A stretch of 64,000 nucleotides of DNA from Actinopolymorpha pittospori. GTDB lineage: Bacteria; Actinomycetota; Actinomycetes; Propionibacteriales; Actinopolymorphaceae. Where the stretch lies: contig NZ_JADBEM010000001.1 in assembly GCF_014873875.1 (NCBI RefSeq), forward strand, positions 1,922,001 to 1,986,000, given 5' to 3'. The stretch's first letter is position 1; each line of letters begins with the position of its first letter. Below are positions 50,811 to 58,680 of the stretch, piece after piece. The notes under the pieces are model-generated. The model saw only the letters and a list, made by a program, of their open reading frames with translations. It had not been told where the DNA came from and ran no database searches. A program made the position numbers and the translations under genes.

Positions 50811-52261
50811 CGGCGTTCGCGTTCGGCGCGGCCGCCCTGCTCGTGGCGGTCGGGGTGTGGTGGTTCGTACCCGCCCTGCGCGCCTGGCCGCCGTCGCTCG
50901 GCCTGTTGGTTGCGGTGTTCACGGTCATCCCCCCGCACGAGACGGTCGCCCTGGGCCTCGGGGCGGACGACGTTCTCTTCCTCATCGGTCTGGTCCTGCT
51001 GCTGCCGCACGCGCTGCGCCGTGGCGCGCTGGACCGCGTGCCCTACGGCCGGTTGCTCGCCGTCGGCGTCGGCCTGCTCGCGGCCGGGGCGACGGTCTCG
51101 GCGTCCGTCAACGCGGAGACGCTGCCCGAGACGATGGGCCTGCTCTTCCGTGGGCCGGGCCGGGTGCTGCTGTACGCCGCGATGGTCCTCGTGGTGATCG
51201 GCCAGGCGCCCCCCGACCGCACCCGGTGGGTCGTGGCCCGGGGGCTTGCCGGCGTCGGCACGTTCGAGTCGGTGTTCAGCCTGGTCGCGTACCTCGTCGG
51301 GTTCCCGGGCGGGTTCGGACTGCAGGCAGCGCAGGGCAACACCAGCCTGGTCGGGGAGATCCCCGGCCGGGTCACGGGCACGCTGGACCTCTCGCCCAAC
51401 TTCCTCGGCGCCCTGCTCGTCCTGTCCATCCCGGTCTCCCTGGGCATCGCGCTGGACGCGACGAGTCGCGCGCAGCGGCTGGGCTGGTCGGTCTGCGTCG
51501 TCGCGCAGGTGGTGACGCTCGTCCTCACCTACACCCGGAGCTCGCTCGCGGTGACGTTGCTCGCGTGCGCCGTCCTCATCGCCCTGCGTGGCCGGCTGCG
51601 GTGGTTGGTCGCCGGGGCGGCGGTGGTGGTGGGCGTCCTGGTGCTGGTGCCTCCGGCGTTCGAACGCATCGCGAGCGACCGCACCGACCGAATGGCGCTC
51701 TACACCTCCGCGCTCCGGGTGTTCCTCCGCCACCCCCTCGCCGGCGTCGGTCCGGGCGAGCAGGCCGCCTTCACGGCCGCGGACCCGGAGGGCTACCGGA
51801 CCACCTCCTTCGGGGTGGCGGGCAACAACGCCCACAACACCGTGCTGCTCGCCGCGGCGGAGAACGGCGTGCTCGGCCTGCTCGGTGCCTTCCTCCTCAA
51901 CGTCGCCCTCGCCCTGGTGGCGATCGCGGTCATCCGGCGGGCGCGCGCGATCGCGGCGGCTGCCGGCCTGCCCGGCGCAGGCGACCTGGCACCGAGCGTG
52001 AGCGGTCCGGCGAGCCGGCCCCGGTGGTGGCCGCTCGGCCGGCGCGGAGCGGCCGCACCACCCGGGGAACCCCTCGGCATCGGTGTCGCGGTGCTGGCGT
52101 TCCTCGTCCAGGGCATGGCCAACAACCTGTTCACGGTCACGCTGACCGCGAGCGCGCTCGTGATGCTCATCGGTGGGTGCGCGTTGCCCTGGCTGCTGGG
52201 CCGCCCGGGCGAGGGGAGGCGACCCCTGGATCAGCGGCTGCCAGCCTCTCAGAAGGTCTAG
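50807..52261 (+). CDS. O-antigen ligase/Wzy-like polymerase
   Basis: A membrane protein of 484 aa with 10-12 helices. The large periplasmic loop has the Wzy_C/WaaL pattern: TSALRVFLRHPLAGVGPGEQAAF followed by NNAHNTVLLAAAENGVLGLLGAF, where the His and the G-x-G-P element are conserved in ligases and polymerases. LSPNFLGALLVLSIPVSLGIAL and LTYTRSSLAVTLLA are also typical. GTG at 50807 overlaps the stop of the preceding gene by GTGA. It is the last gene of the polymer cluster on this strand; its end runs straight into the first CTAG cluster. Confidence 0.88.
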   Translation: MTAFAFGAAALLVAVGVWWFVPALRAWPPSLGLLVAVFTVIPPHETVALGLGADDVLFLIGLVLLLPHALRRGALDRVPYGRLLAVGVGLLAAGATVSASVNAETLPETMGLLFRGPGRVLLYAAMVLVVIGQAPPDRTRWVVARGLAGVGTFESVFSLVAYLVGFPGGFGLQAAQGNTSLVGEIPGRVTGTLDLSPNFLGALLVLSIPVSLGIALDATSRAQRLGWSVCVVAQVVTLVLTYTRSSLAVTLLACAVLIALRGRLRWLVAGAAVVVGVLVLVPPAFERIASDRTDRMALYTSALRVFLRHPLAGVGPGEQAAFTAADPEGYRTTSFGVAGNNAHNTVLLAAAENGVLGLLGAFLLNVALALVAIAVIRRARAIAAAAGLPGAGDLAPSVSGPASRPRWWPLGRRGAAAPPGEPLGIGVAVLAFLVQGMANNLFTVTLTASALVMLIGGCALPWLLGRPGEGRRPLDQRLPASQKV

Positions 52262-52284
52262 GGGAATCTAGTCCGTACGCTAGA
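52258..52284. repeat. CTAG cluster 1
   Basis: Three CTAG tetramers occur within 27 bases (52258, 52268, 52280), with TCTAG (52267-52271) and CTAGA (52280-52284) as inverted arms. The first CTAG contains the stop codon of the polymerase gene. CTAG is usually rare in high-GC genomes, and a similar cluster flanks the next gene's far side. Confidence 0.6.
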
Positions 52285-52449
52285 CGGCGCCAGATTCCTC
52301 GATCGACTGACGTCAAGGATGCGTATGACCTGCCGTTTCCCGCGTGGCGCCGGCCGGCGGAAGCGGGAGAGTGGCCTCCTGACCGTCCGTGACGCGCGGG
52401 CCCGGGTTCCGGGGTGTGTCGGGGCGGCTTGGTTCCCTGGAGCGTCGTG

Positions 52450-53559
52450 ATGTCGGTCGGGGTGGCGCTGGCGTGGGCCGCTGGTTCCGCGGTCGTCCTG
52501 CTGCTCGCCTGGTCGTTGCCGGCCCTGATCCGGCCGACCCTGCAGTTCGGCGTCCGGATCCCGCCCGGCCACGTGCACGACCCGGTGATCGTCGAGCAGC
52601 GCCGTACCTACCGGCGTTGGGTTCTGCTGGTCGGCGGCGGCTTGCTCGTGGCGAGTGTCGTCGTGTCCGCTGTCGTCGCGTCGCCGGTGGTCGGGGTGGC
52701 CCCGATGCTCGTCGCGGTGTTGGCTCCACTGCCTGCCTACGTACGGGCACATCGCGCGATCCGGGCGGCCAAGGACCGCGAGAACTGGTACGCCGGGCTG
52801 CGCCAGCGGGTGGCCGCCGACACGTCGCTTCGCACCTCGCCGCCGCGGTTCCCGTGGTTGTGGGGACTGCCGGCCGTGCTGGTGATCGTCGTGACTCTCG
52901 TGGCCGGCATCGTCCGCTACCCGCACCTGCCGTCGACCCTGATCACCCACTTCGCCGTCGACGGTACGCCGGACCAACAGGTGCGGACCTCGGTCGGCAG
53001 CGCCCTCGCCTTCGTCATCGTCCAGGTGGCACTCACCCTCCTGGTGGCGGGCCTCATGGTGCTGTCCTTCCGGGCGAGACCAGACATCGATGCCGCCGCG
53101 CCGGTGACCACGGCCCGGCAGCATCGCGGTTACGTCGTACGGACGACGAAGGGCCTGCTGCTTCTCGTCGCCTGCGTCGACGGGTCGATCCTGGCGGGAG
53201 CCTGGCAGATCTGGGACGGGTCGAGGCGCCTGTCCGTCCTCTCGGTGATCCTTCCGATCGTGCTGGGGGTCGTGATCCTGCTCGCCTTCACCATCCGAAG
53301 CGGGCAGGCTGGCAGCCGACTGGTGGTCGACGGCGCCCCGGAGCAGGACACCGGCGTGGTGCAGCGCGATGACGACGGCCTCTGGCGTCTGGGTGCCGTC
53401 TACGTCAACCGCGAGGACTCGGCGGTGTTCGTGCCCAAGCGGTTCGGTATCGGCTGGACGCTCAACCTCGGCAACCCGTGGAGCCTGGTCGTCCTGCTCG
53501 GCATCGTGGCGGTGCCCGTTCTGGTCACCGTCCTCTCGGCGACGCTGGCCACCCGCTGA
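52450..53559 (+). CDS. DUF1648/DUF5808 membrane protein
   Basis: A membrane protein of 369 aa with about eight helices. It contains a DUF1648 segment around YPHLPSTLITHFAVDGTPDQQV, where the P-x-H-F-x-x-x-G-x-x-D pattern is the family mark. It ends with a DUF5808-like stretch DDDGLWRLGAVYVNREDSAVFVPKRFGIGWTLNLGNPW. Proteins with these domains often accompany GntR/YtrA-type regulators or SdpI-like immunity functions, but function here is unknown and no such regulator adjoins. ATG at 52450 or GTG three bases earlier are both possible. It is flanked on each side by CTAG-rich inverted repeats. Confidence 0.8.
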   Translation: MSVGVALAWAAGSAVVLLLAWSLPALIRPTLQFGVRIPPGHVHDPVIVEQRRTYRRWVLLVGGGLLVASVVVSAVVASPVVGVAPMLVAVLAPLPAYVRAHRAIRAAKDRENWYAGLRQRVAADTSLRTSPPRFPWLWGLPAVLVIVVTLVAGIVRYPHLPSTLITHFAVDGTPDQQVRTSVGSALAFVIVQVALTLLVAGLMVLSFRARPDIDAAAPVTTARQHRGYVVRTTKGLLLLVACVDGSILAGAWQIWDGSRRLSVLSVILPIVLGVVILLAFTIRSGQAGSRLVVDGAPEQDTGVVQRDDDGLWRLGAVYVNREDSAVFVPKRFGIGWTLNLGNPWSLVVLLGIVAVPVLVTVLSATLATR

Positions 53560-53624
53560 CCAGGACCGCTCGCAGGGTCCGGACTCTCGTCAGGGGCCGG
53601 ACCCGACTTCCGGCTAGCTGGTTC

Positions 53625-53658
53625 TACCGCTGTCTAGCGATCACGCTAGACAGCGGTA
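53625..53658. promoter_or_regulatory. 15-bp perfect inverted repeat containing CTAG
   Basis: Arms 53625-53639 and 53644-53658 (TACCGCTGTCTAGCG and its complement) are perfect around the 4-nt loop ATCA. It lies 66 bases after the DUF1648 gene stop and 140 bases before the ATPase gene. It could be a terminator for the former; the shared CTAGCG core with sites at 53741-53757 suggests a regulator-binding site instead. Confidence 0.55.
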
Positions 53659-53740
53659 TACGAGGCGATCGGTTCCGATCGAACGCCGCGCTCGGGTCGG
53701 AGCGGGTACCTTCACCGTCGCACTCTGGTCGCGACACGCC

Positions 53741-53798
53741 GCTAGCGCCCTCTAGCGAAATCTAGGTTTCCTCCTAGACGGGCTCATACAGTCTGAGC
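53741..53798 (+). promoter_or_regulatory. CTAG operator region and leaderless promoter of the ATPase gene
   Basis: CTAG occurs at about 53742, 53752, 53762 and 53774. TCTAGG (53761-53766) and CCTAGA (53773-53778) form an inverted repeat. TACAGT at 53787-53792 is a good actinobacterial -10 box, and six bases separate it from the GTG at 53799, so transcription would start on the start codon (leaderless mRNA). The palindrome overlaps the expected -35 area, as a repressor or activator site would. Confidence 0.55.
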
Positions 53799-54992
53799 GT
53801 GGACCCCGTGCGCAACCCCTACGCACCCGGAGCCGGCCAGCGTCCGCCCGAACTCGCCGGTCGCGATCGCGAGGTACGCCAGTTCGAGGTCGTTCTCGAA
53901 CGCGTCGCCGCCGCCCGGCCTGAGCGCAGCCTCGTTCTGTCCGGCCTGCGCGGCGTCGGCAAGACCGTGCTGCTCAACGCGCTGCGTTCCCTCGCCCTCA
54001 GCCGCGCGTGGGGCACCGGCAAGGTCGAAGCACGTCCCGACCGGTCGATCCGGCTGCCGATCGCGCAGGCCCTGCACGCCGCGAGCCGCGAGCTCACACC
54101 CCGCCACCGCGATCCCGAACGCGCGGAGGAGTTCCTCGGCGTCCTCAAGGCGTTCGCGCTGGAGACCTCGGTCAAGGACCGCAAGGGTGTGCGGTGGCGG
54201 CCCCCGTACGACGTACCCGCTCTTCGCGGGCGCGCGGACTCCGGCGACCTCGAACTCGACCTCACCGAACTCTTCACCGCCGCCGGCGAACTCGCCCGCG
54301 ACCTCGGGGTGGGCGTGGCGGTCTTCATCGACGAGATGCAGGACATCCAGCCGGACGAGCTCGCGGCGCTGTGCGGTGCCTGCCACGAGATCAGCCAGCG
54401 AGGCGTCGCCTTCGTCGTTGTCGGCGCGGGGTTGCCGCACCTGCCGACGGCGCTGTCGGCGAGCAAGTCCTACGCCGAGCGGCTCTTCCGCTACATCTCC
54501 GTCGACCGGCTGGAGCGGGACGCGGCCGATCGGGCCCTCACCGTGCCGGCCATGAGCGAGGACGTCGAGTTCGAGCCGGACGCGCTGGCCGCTCTGCACG
54601 AGGTCACCGACGGCTATCCGTACTTCGTCCAGGCCTTCGGCAAGGCCACCTGGGACGTCGCCCCGACGAGCCCCATCTGCGCCGAAGACGTGAAGGTCGC
54701 CGCGCCGGAGGCGGAGGCGGAGTTGGCGGTCGGCTTCTTCGGCTCCCGGTACGAACGCGCCACGCCGGCCGAGCGGGAGTACATGCGGGCGATGGCCGAA
54801 CTCGGCGCGCGACTCGCCGACCGGCCGGTGCCCACCGCCGACGTCGCGGCGCTGCTCGGCCGCAAGCCGCAGAGCCTGTCACCGGCGCGCGACGGCCTGA
54901 TCAAGAAGGGCCTGGTTTATGCCGCGGAGCGCGGGTCGGTGGCGTTCACCGTCCCGCACTTCGGGGCCTTCCTGCGCTCCCAGCACGGCTGA
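53799..54992 (+). CDS. archaeal-type P-loop ATPase (AAA_16/Orc1-Cdc6-like) with winged-helix end
   Basis: A protein of 397 aa. It starts with PPELAGRDREVRQFEVVLER, then Walker A SGLRGVGKTVLL (about 48-60) and Walker B VGVAVFIDEMQD (about 169-180). LFRYISVDRL and GYPYFVQAFGKATWD follow in the lid domain, where the arginine-finger-like Arg lies. The C-terminal 80 residues (TPAEREYMRAMAELG...TADVAALLGRKPQSLSPARDGLIKKGLVY) form a winged helix. This domain order is shared by STAND-like and Orc1/Cdc6-like ATPases common in actinomycetes, whose roles are unknown. The leaderless GTG start and CTAG operator point to tight control, perhaps autoregulation by its own winged helix. Confidence 0.83.
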   Translation: MDPVRNPYAPGAGQRPPELAGRDREVRQFEVVLERVAAARPERSLVLSGLRGVGKTVLLNALRSLALSRAWGTGKVEARPDRSIRLPIAQALHAASRELTPRHRDPERAEEFLGVLKAFALETSVKDRKGVRWRPPYDVPALRGRADSGDLELDLTELFTAAGELARDLGVGVAVFIDEMQDIQPDELAALCGACHEISQRGVAFVVVGAGLPHLPTALSASKSYAERLFRYISVDRLERDAADRALTVPAMSEDVEFEPDALAALHEVTDGYPYFVQAFGKATWDVAPTSPICAEDVKVAAPEAEAELAVGFFGSRYERATPAEREYMRAMAELGARLADRPVPTADVAALLGRKPQSLSPARDGLIKKGLVYAAERGSVAFTVPHFGAFLRSQHG

Positions 54993-55510
54993 GGCTGTTC
55001 TCGGACCCTTCGGACCTGTTCGGACGTTCGGACGGTTCGCAGGCGAAGGCCGCGCTCGCCCGGCGTTGGCGCTCCGGTCACCGATCTGCGCCCACCCGGC
55101 GTGGGCGGTCATGCCGGTCCGGGACGTCGGACTGGTTTCCGTCCGGCTCCGGGGTGGGTAGTTCGAAGGATCGCAGGTCTGGTGCGAGGGGCCTTCGGGC
55201 TGCCCAAGTCGATCATCGCGATCCGGGGTGATCCGGTCGACGCAGGACGAACGCACGGGAGGCGACGGGACTTGCTGGTCACACCGTTGAGCCGGCGCCC
55301 TGGCATCGACGTCCCGGTGGTGGGCGCACCGATGGCCTGCCCCGGCATCGGCTCCCTCGCCGACGCCGAACGGCACCCGCGCGCGGCGGCCGACGTGATC
55401 GGTCCGTCGTGACCGGCCACGGTGATCCACGGCCTGCCGGCGCGCTTTGCCCCGGTAGGCTCGCGCGCGTCCCACCCCTGCGGCACGACGAGATGACGAG
55501 GCTCCCGTAG
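54993..55510. other. 518-bp region without an intact gene
   Basis: No convincing complete gene is present. Open frames on both strands look like shadow frames with skewed Arg/Pro content. The only protein-like stretch is the possible nitronate monooxygenase fragment at 55278-55412. This region looks like decayed DNA between two unrelated genes. Confidence 0.5.
55278..55412 (+). pseudogene. possible nitronate monooxygenase N-terminal fragment
   Basis: The frame reads TPLSRRPGIDVPVVGAPMA, close to the start of 2-nitropropane dioxygenase/nitronate monooxygenases (L-G-I-x-x-P-I-x-x-A-P-M-A-G). It then stays in frame for about 20 residues without a matching FMN-binding core and stops at 55412. 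If real, it is a remnant of about 45 aa of a 320-350-aa enzyme. The match is short, so confidence is low. Confidence 0.3.
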
Positions 55511-56470
55511 ATGCGCTGCCCACGTTGCGGCTTCGACAATCCGGACAGCCCTCGCGCGTGTGCGCGGTGCGGCTTGGCGTTGACCGAAGCCCGGCCGCCG
55601 GTGCAGGGACCACCACCGGGACCGGGTGCCCCGTCACCGCGGCCGACCGGACCCTCCCCGTCCGAGGGCCCGTCCCAGCCAGGCGGACAGGGACAGCCCG
55701 GCGGACAGGGACAGCCCGGCGGACAGGGACAGCACCACATCCGGCCCTCCTGGCAGCGCCGGCCCGACGGTTCGGCTGAGTCGCCGCCCTGGTCGGGGTC
55801 GCAGGACGCCGCTCCCTGGCAGACACCTCCGCAGCGCATGGCCGGGCAGTGGTCCTCGCCGCCGCCAGGGACGTCGCCCTCGGCGATCCCCACGGAGCCG
55901 GCCCGGCAACCGTCGGCCTACCCCAGCGCGCTCGGCAAGGTCCTTGTGGTGGTTCTCGCGATCGAGACCGTGCTCGCCCTGGCCTACGCGGTGTTCGCCC
56001 TCGGGCCGCGCCGCGGCATCTTCGCCGACCTCGGCTCCCACCCCGCGCTGGTGACCCGCGACGCGGCGACCGGTAGCGACACGGTCAACCTGGTGTTGTT
56101 CGTGGCGTTCGGACTGTCCACGATCCTCGCGATCGTCCTCGGCGTCGGCTGGGCGATGGGAGTACGCCGCGCACGTCCCGATCGCCCGCGGCCGTTCGGC
56201 CTGGCGTGGTGGCTCGAGACGGTTGCCGGCGTCATCGTCGTGCTGGTGGCGCTGGGGCTTCACACCAGCGGTGAACCCGCCCGGATCGCGCTCGGATACG
56301 TCGTCCTGGGTATCGGCACCCTGCTGATGGCGGGCTCGGCCGCGTGGGCGCTGCTGACCGTACGCCGTGCGACGCCGACGTCCGACGTGCCAGGTGGCCC
56401 GGCGGCCGCTTCCCCCGCACCGCCGACGGGGCGTGGCCCTGGCGGTGCGCCAGCACAGCCCGGCCCCTGA
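55511..56470 (+). CDS. zinc-ribbon membrane protein with proline-rich linker
   Basis: A protein of 319 aa. The N-terminal zinc ribbon MRCPRCGFDNPDSPRACARCGLAL (two CxxC pairs) is followed by a Pro/Gly/Gln-rich linker of about 110 aa that includes three GGQGQP repeats. Four membrane helices follow (about 140-290: VLVVVLAIETVLALAYAVFAL, VNLVLFVAFGLSTILAIVLGVGWAMGV, WWLETVAGVIVVLVALGLH, GYVVLGIGTLLMAGSAAWALLTV). The tail is Pro/Gly-rich. Zinc-ribbon plus Pro-rich plus membrane layout is frequent in actinomycetes with no defined role. The gene is monocistronic. Confidence 0.75.
   Translation: MRCPRCGFDNPDSPRACARCGLALTEARPPVQGPPPGPGAPSPRPTGPSPSEGPSQPGGQGQPGGQGQPGGQGQHHIRPSWQRRPDGSAESPPWSGSQDAAPWQTPPQRMAGQWSSPPPGTSPSAIPTEPARQPSAYPSALGKVLVVVLAIETVLALAYAVFALGPRRGIFADLGSHPALVTRDAATGSDTVNLVLFVAFGLSTILAIVLGVGWAMGVRRARPDRPRPFGLAWWLETVAGVIVVLVALGLHTSGEPARIALGYVVLGIGTLLMAGSAAWALLTVRRATPTSDVPGGPAAASPAPPTGRGPGGAPAQPGP
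55682..55735. repeat. 18-bp tandem repeat, three copies, in the zinc-ribbon protein gene
   Basis: Units GGCGGACAGGGACAGCCC at 55682-55699, 55700-55717 and 55718-55735 (the last with one change, C to A, in the final codon) encode GGQGQP in the disordered linker. Near identity at DNA level suggests recent slippage. Confidence 0.9.
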
Positions 56471-56587
56471 CCTCTCGGGCCGAGTCCGCGGCCCTTCTCA
56501 TCGACCGTCTTCGACATCGGCCGAACCCGCGCCTCGTCTGCGAACACCCCCGCGCGCTTGCCATGACCCGGCGTCGACAGGAATCAT

Positions 56588-56600
56588 TGGACGGAGTCCA
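56588..56600. promoter_or_regulatory. short palindrome upstream of the MarR-GNAT gene
   Basis: TGGAC and GTCCA form 5-bp arms around GGA, ending 20 bases before the start codon. MarR-family genes are usually autoregulated through such palindromes. The repeat is short, so the call is tentative. Confidence 0.35.
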
Positions 56601-56620
56601 GTAGTTCGTGGAGGTGGTCC

Positions 56621-57589
56621 ATGATGTCCGCGTCGACGTCCAACGGCACTCCCGCCGCCACGCACGTGGAGGAGGTGCGTGCGTTCAACCGCTTCTACAC
56701 CACGCGCATCGGCGTGCTCGGGGAAGGCCATCTCGACACGCCCTACTCGCTCACGGAGGCGCGGATCCTCTTCGAGCTGGCGCACCGGGACCAGACCGAG
56801 GTCGCCGAGCTTCGTCGTCAACTCGCCCTTGACGCGAGCTATCTCAGCCGTATCCTCGCCCGGTGGGAGGAGGCGGGCCTGGTGGTCCGGGCCCCGTCCG
56901 AGGCGGACGGTCGGCGTCAGGTGGTCACCCTGACCGAGGAAGGACGCGCGGTGTCCTCGACCCTCGACGCACGCGCCTCCGACGACGTGAGCGGCCTGCT
57001 GGAAGGGCTCACGCAGGAGGAACGCCACCGGCTGGTCGCCGCGATGGGACTGGTCAGCCGTCTGCTGGGCGAGCGCCCTGCGCCGTCGGCGTACGTCATC
57101 CGGCCACTTCGGGCCGGTGACCTCGGCTGGATCGTCCACCGCAACGCCGTGGTCTACGCGGAGGAGTACGGCTGGGACGCGAGCTACGAGGCGCTGGTCG
57201 CGAGGATCGTCGCCGACTACATCGACCACCATGATCCCCGGTGCGAAGCCGGGTGGATCGCCGAGATCGACGGTGACCCCGCCGGCGCTGTGCTCTGCGT
57301 CCGCAAGGACGACCGCACCGCGCAGCTGCGTCTCCTGCTGGTCGAGCCCGCCGCGCGGGGAAGCGGGGTCGGTTCGCGTCTGGTCGAGGAGTGCGTGCGC
57401 TTCGCGCGCCGGGCGGGCTATGCGGATCTGGTGCTGTGGACGAACGACGTTCTCGCCGCCGCCCGACGGGTCTATGAGCGGGCCGGCTTCGTCCTCGAAC
57501 GATCCGAGCCCCATCGAAGCTTCGGCCAGGACCTCGTGGGGCAGTGGTGGCGGCTGGGACTCACGCCGGGCCCCTCGCCCCAGGCCTGA
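56621..57589 (+). CDS. MarR-family regulator fused to GNAT acetyltransferase
   Basis: A two-domain protein of 322 aa. Residues 15-155 form a MarR winged helix: YSLTEARILFELAH, then the recognition part LALDASYLSRILARWEEAGLVVR and the wing EADGRRQVVTLTEEGR. Residues 160-315 form a GNAT domain: acetyl-CoA-binding LVEPAARGSGVGSRLVEECVRFAR and AARRVYERAGFVLERSE. Fusions of this kind are common in actinomycetes and proteobacteria; substrate and regulon are generally unknown. ATGATG offers starts at 56621 and 56624 after GGAGGTGG. Confidence 0.93.
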   Translation: MMSASTSNGTPAATHVEEVRAFNRFYTTRIGVLGEGHLDTPYSLTEARILFELAHRDQTEVAELRRQLALDASYLSRILARWEEAGLVVRAPSEADGRRQVVTLTEEGRAVSSTLDARASDDVSGLLEGLTQEERHRLVAAMGLVSRLLGERPAPSAYVIRPLRAGDLGWIVHRNAVVYAEEYGWDASYEALVARIVADYIDHHDPRCEAGWIAEIDGDPAGAVLCVRKDDRTAQLRLLLVEPAARGSGVGSRLVEECVRFARRAGYADLVLWTNDVLAAARRVYERAGFVLERSEPHRSFGQDLVGQWWRLGLTPGPSPQA

Positions 57590-57603
57590 TCGGCACCCGC
57601 GAG

Positions 57604-57620
57604 CCCCTTTCTGGAAGGGG
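57604..57620 (+). terminator. short hairpin after the MarR-GNAT gene
   Basis: CCCCTT (57604-57609) pairs with AAGGGG (57615-57620) around TCTGG, 15 bases after the stop of the MarR-GNAT gene. It has a partial T content in the loop side only. It could end that transcript before the convergent esx genes. Confidence 0.35.
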
Positions 57621-57735
57621 ATTCGGGTCCGGTGCGCGGTGCGATCCGGACGGCCACGCCGTGGTCCGGGCAGGAAGAATCCCGGCCACCTTCACGGTAA
57701 CCGGGATCTTCGGGGGTCGGTGGGAGACGACCAGC

Positions 57736-58029
57736 TCAGTCCTGAAACATGGTGGCGTTGCTGCGCTCGGTGCTGGTGAAGTTCTCGTGGATGTCCTTCA
57801 CGCCCGCACCCAACCTGTCGAGGATGGCGTTGAGCTCACGGATCGCCTGCTCCCACTCGGCCTTCTTCTGCCAGTAGGCCTCGCGAGCCTCACCAGTCCA
57901 GTCCTGGCTCTTGTTTTCGATCGCCTTCTCGAGGTCGTTGGTCTCGTCCTCGACGCCACGGTAGGCGAGCCGGAGGTTGGCCTCGAGCTCGTCCATCGTC
58001 TGGCTGTCCCAGGCAGTGAATTCAGTCAT
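57736..58029 (-). CDS. WXG100 (EsxA-like) type VII secretion substrate
   Basis: A protein of 97 aa, the usual WXG100 length. The helix-turn-helix hairpin centre is Trp44-Thr45-Gly46 in QDWTGEARE. Helices flank it on both sides, with EELEAN-like charged repeats. It ends NATMFQD and lacks the YxxxD/E export motif at the C terminus, so its partner probably supplies it. ATG at 58029 follows GGGAGG. It lies 50 bases after the second WXG100 gene; the two should form a heterodimer exported by the ESX machine encoded upstream. Confidence 0.9.
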   Translation of the reverse strand: MTEFTAWDSQTMDELEANLRLAYRGVEDETNDLEKAIENKSQDWTGEAREAYWQKKAEWEQAIRELNAILDRLGAGVKDIHENFTSTERSNATMFQD

Positions 58030-58079
58030 GAATGTCTAACCTCCCGTGCAAGTGGGCGTGCGGAGTCGGGGTGCGAGGA

Positions 58080-58400
58080 TCAGGTGGTGCCGTTGAGGAG
58101 CGCATCGATCTTGCTGACGGCTTCCTGCTGCTGCTGCTCGGTCGCCTCGTAGCTCATCCGCGCCGCACCCAGCTTCTCCCGCAGGTCGTTGAGGGAGTCG
58201 CAGATGGTCATGAACTGCTTGTCGAACTCCCCCATGACGTTCTGGAAGCTCCTGGAGGACTCGCCCTTCCACTTCCCGGCTGCCGTGACGGCGTAGTCCT
58301 GCAACTGGCCCTTGATACCGACGATGACGTCGAACGAGTCGCCCACGCGCTGGGCGGCCTCGGCCATCGCGGCCCGGTCTTGCGAAGCTGCTGTTCCCAC
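58080..58400 (-). CDS. WXG100 (EsxB-like) type VII secretion substrate with export motif
   Basis: A protein of 106 aa. WXG is Trp44-Lys45-Gly46 (GKWKGESS). The second helix ends with YEATE (Tyr84 to Glu88), matching the YxxxD/E signal recognised by the ESX ATPase EccC, so this is the likely signal-bearing partner. GTG at 58400 follows a perfect AGGAGG. Upstream, 58401-58680 holds no gene and presumably the esx promoter. Confidence 0.9.
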   Translation of the reverse strand: MGTAASQDRAAMAEAAQRVGDSFDVIVGIKGQLQDYAVTAAGKWKGESSRSFQNVMGEFDKQFMTICDSLNDLREKLGAARMSYEATEQQQQEAVSKIDALLNGTT

Positions 58401-58680
58401 ACCTACCTCCTCTTTCAGCCCGTACCTGCTCGGGCGTGTTGTCGCTTCGTTGAGGTCTCGCTCGCGTCCCGGATCTGCTTGCCATGTCCCCGAGTGCCCG
58501 TGGGGCTGGAGATCGTTGGTGGGTTAGCACCAGACGCGAGAACACGCTAACGCGAAACAGGGTCTCCGCGTGAGGGGGTACACCCAGGCATGTGGATAAC
58601 CCGAGCGCTCGAACTCGGCCCGTCGTCACGCCGTCGGCGAATCGTCCCTCGCCGGTCGACGGGCGTTCGCCGAAGGCTCC

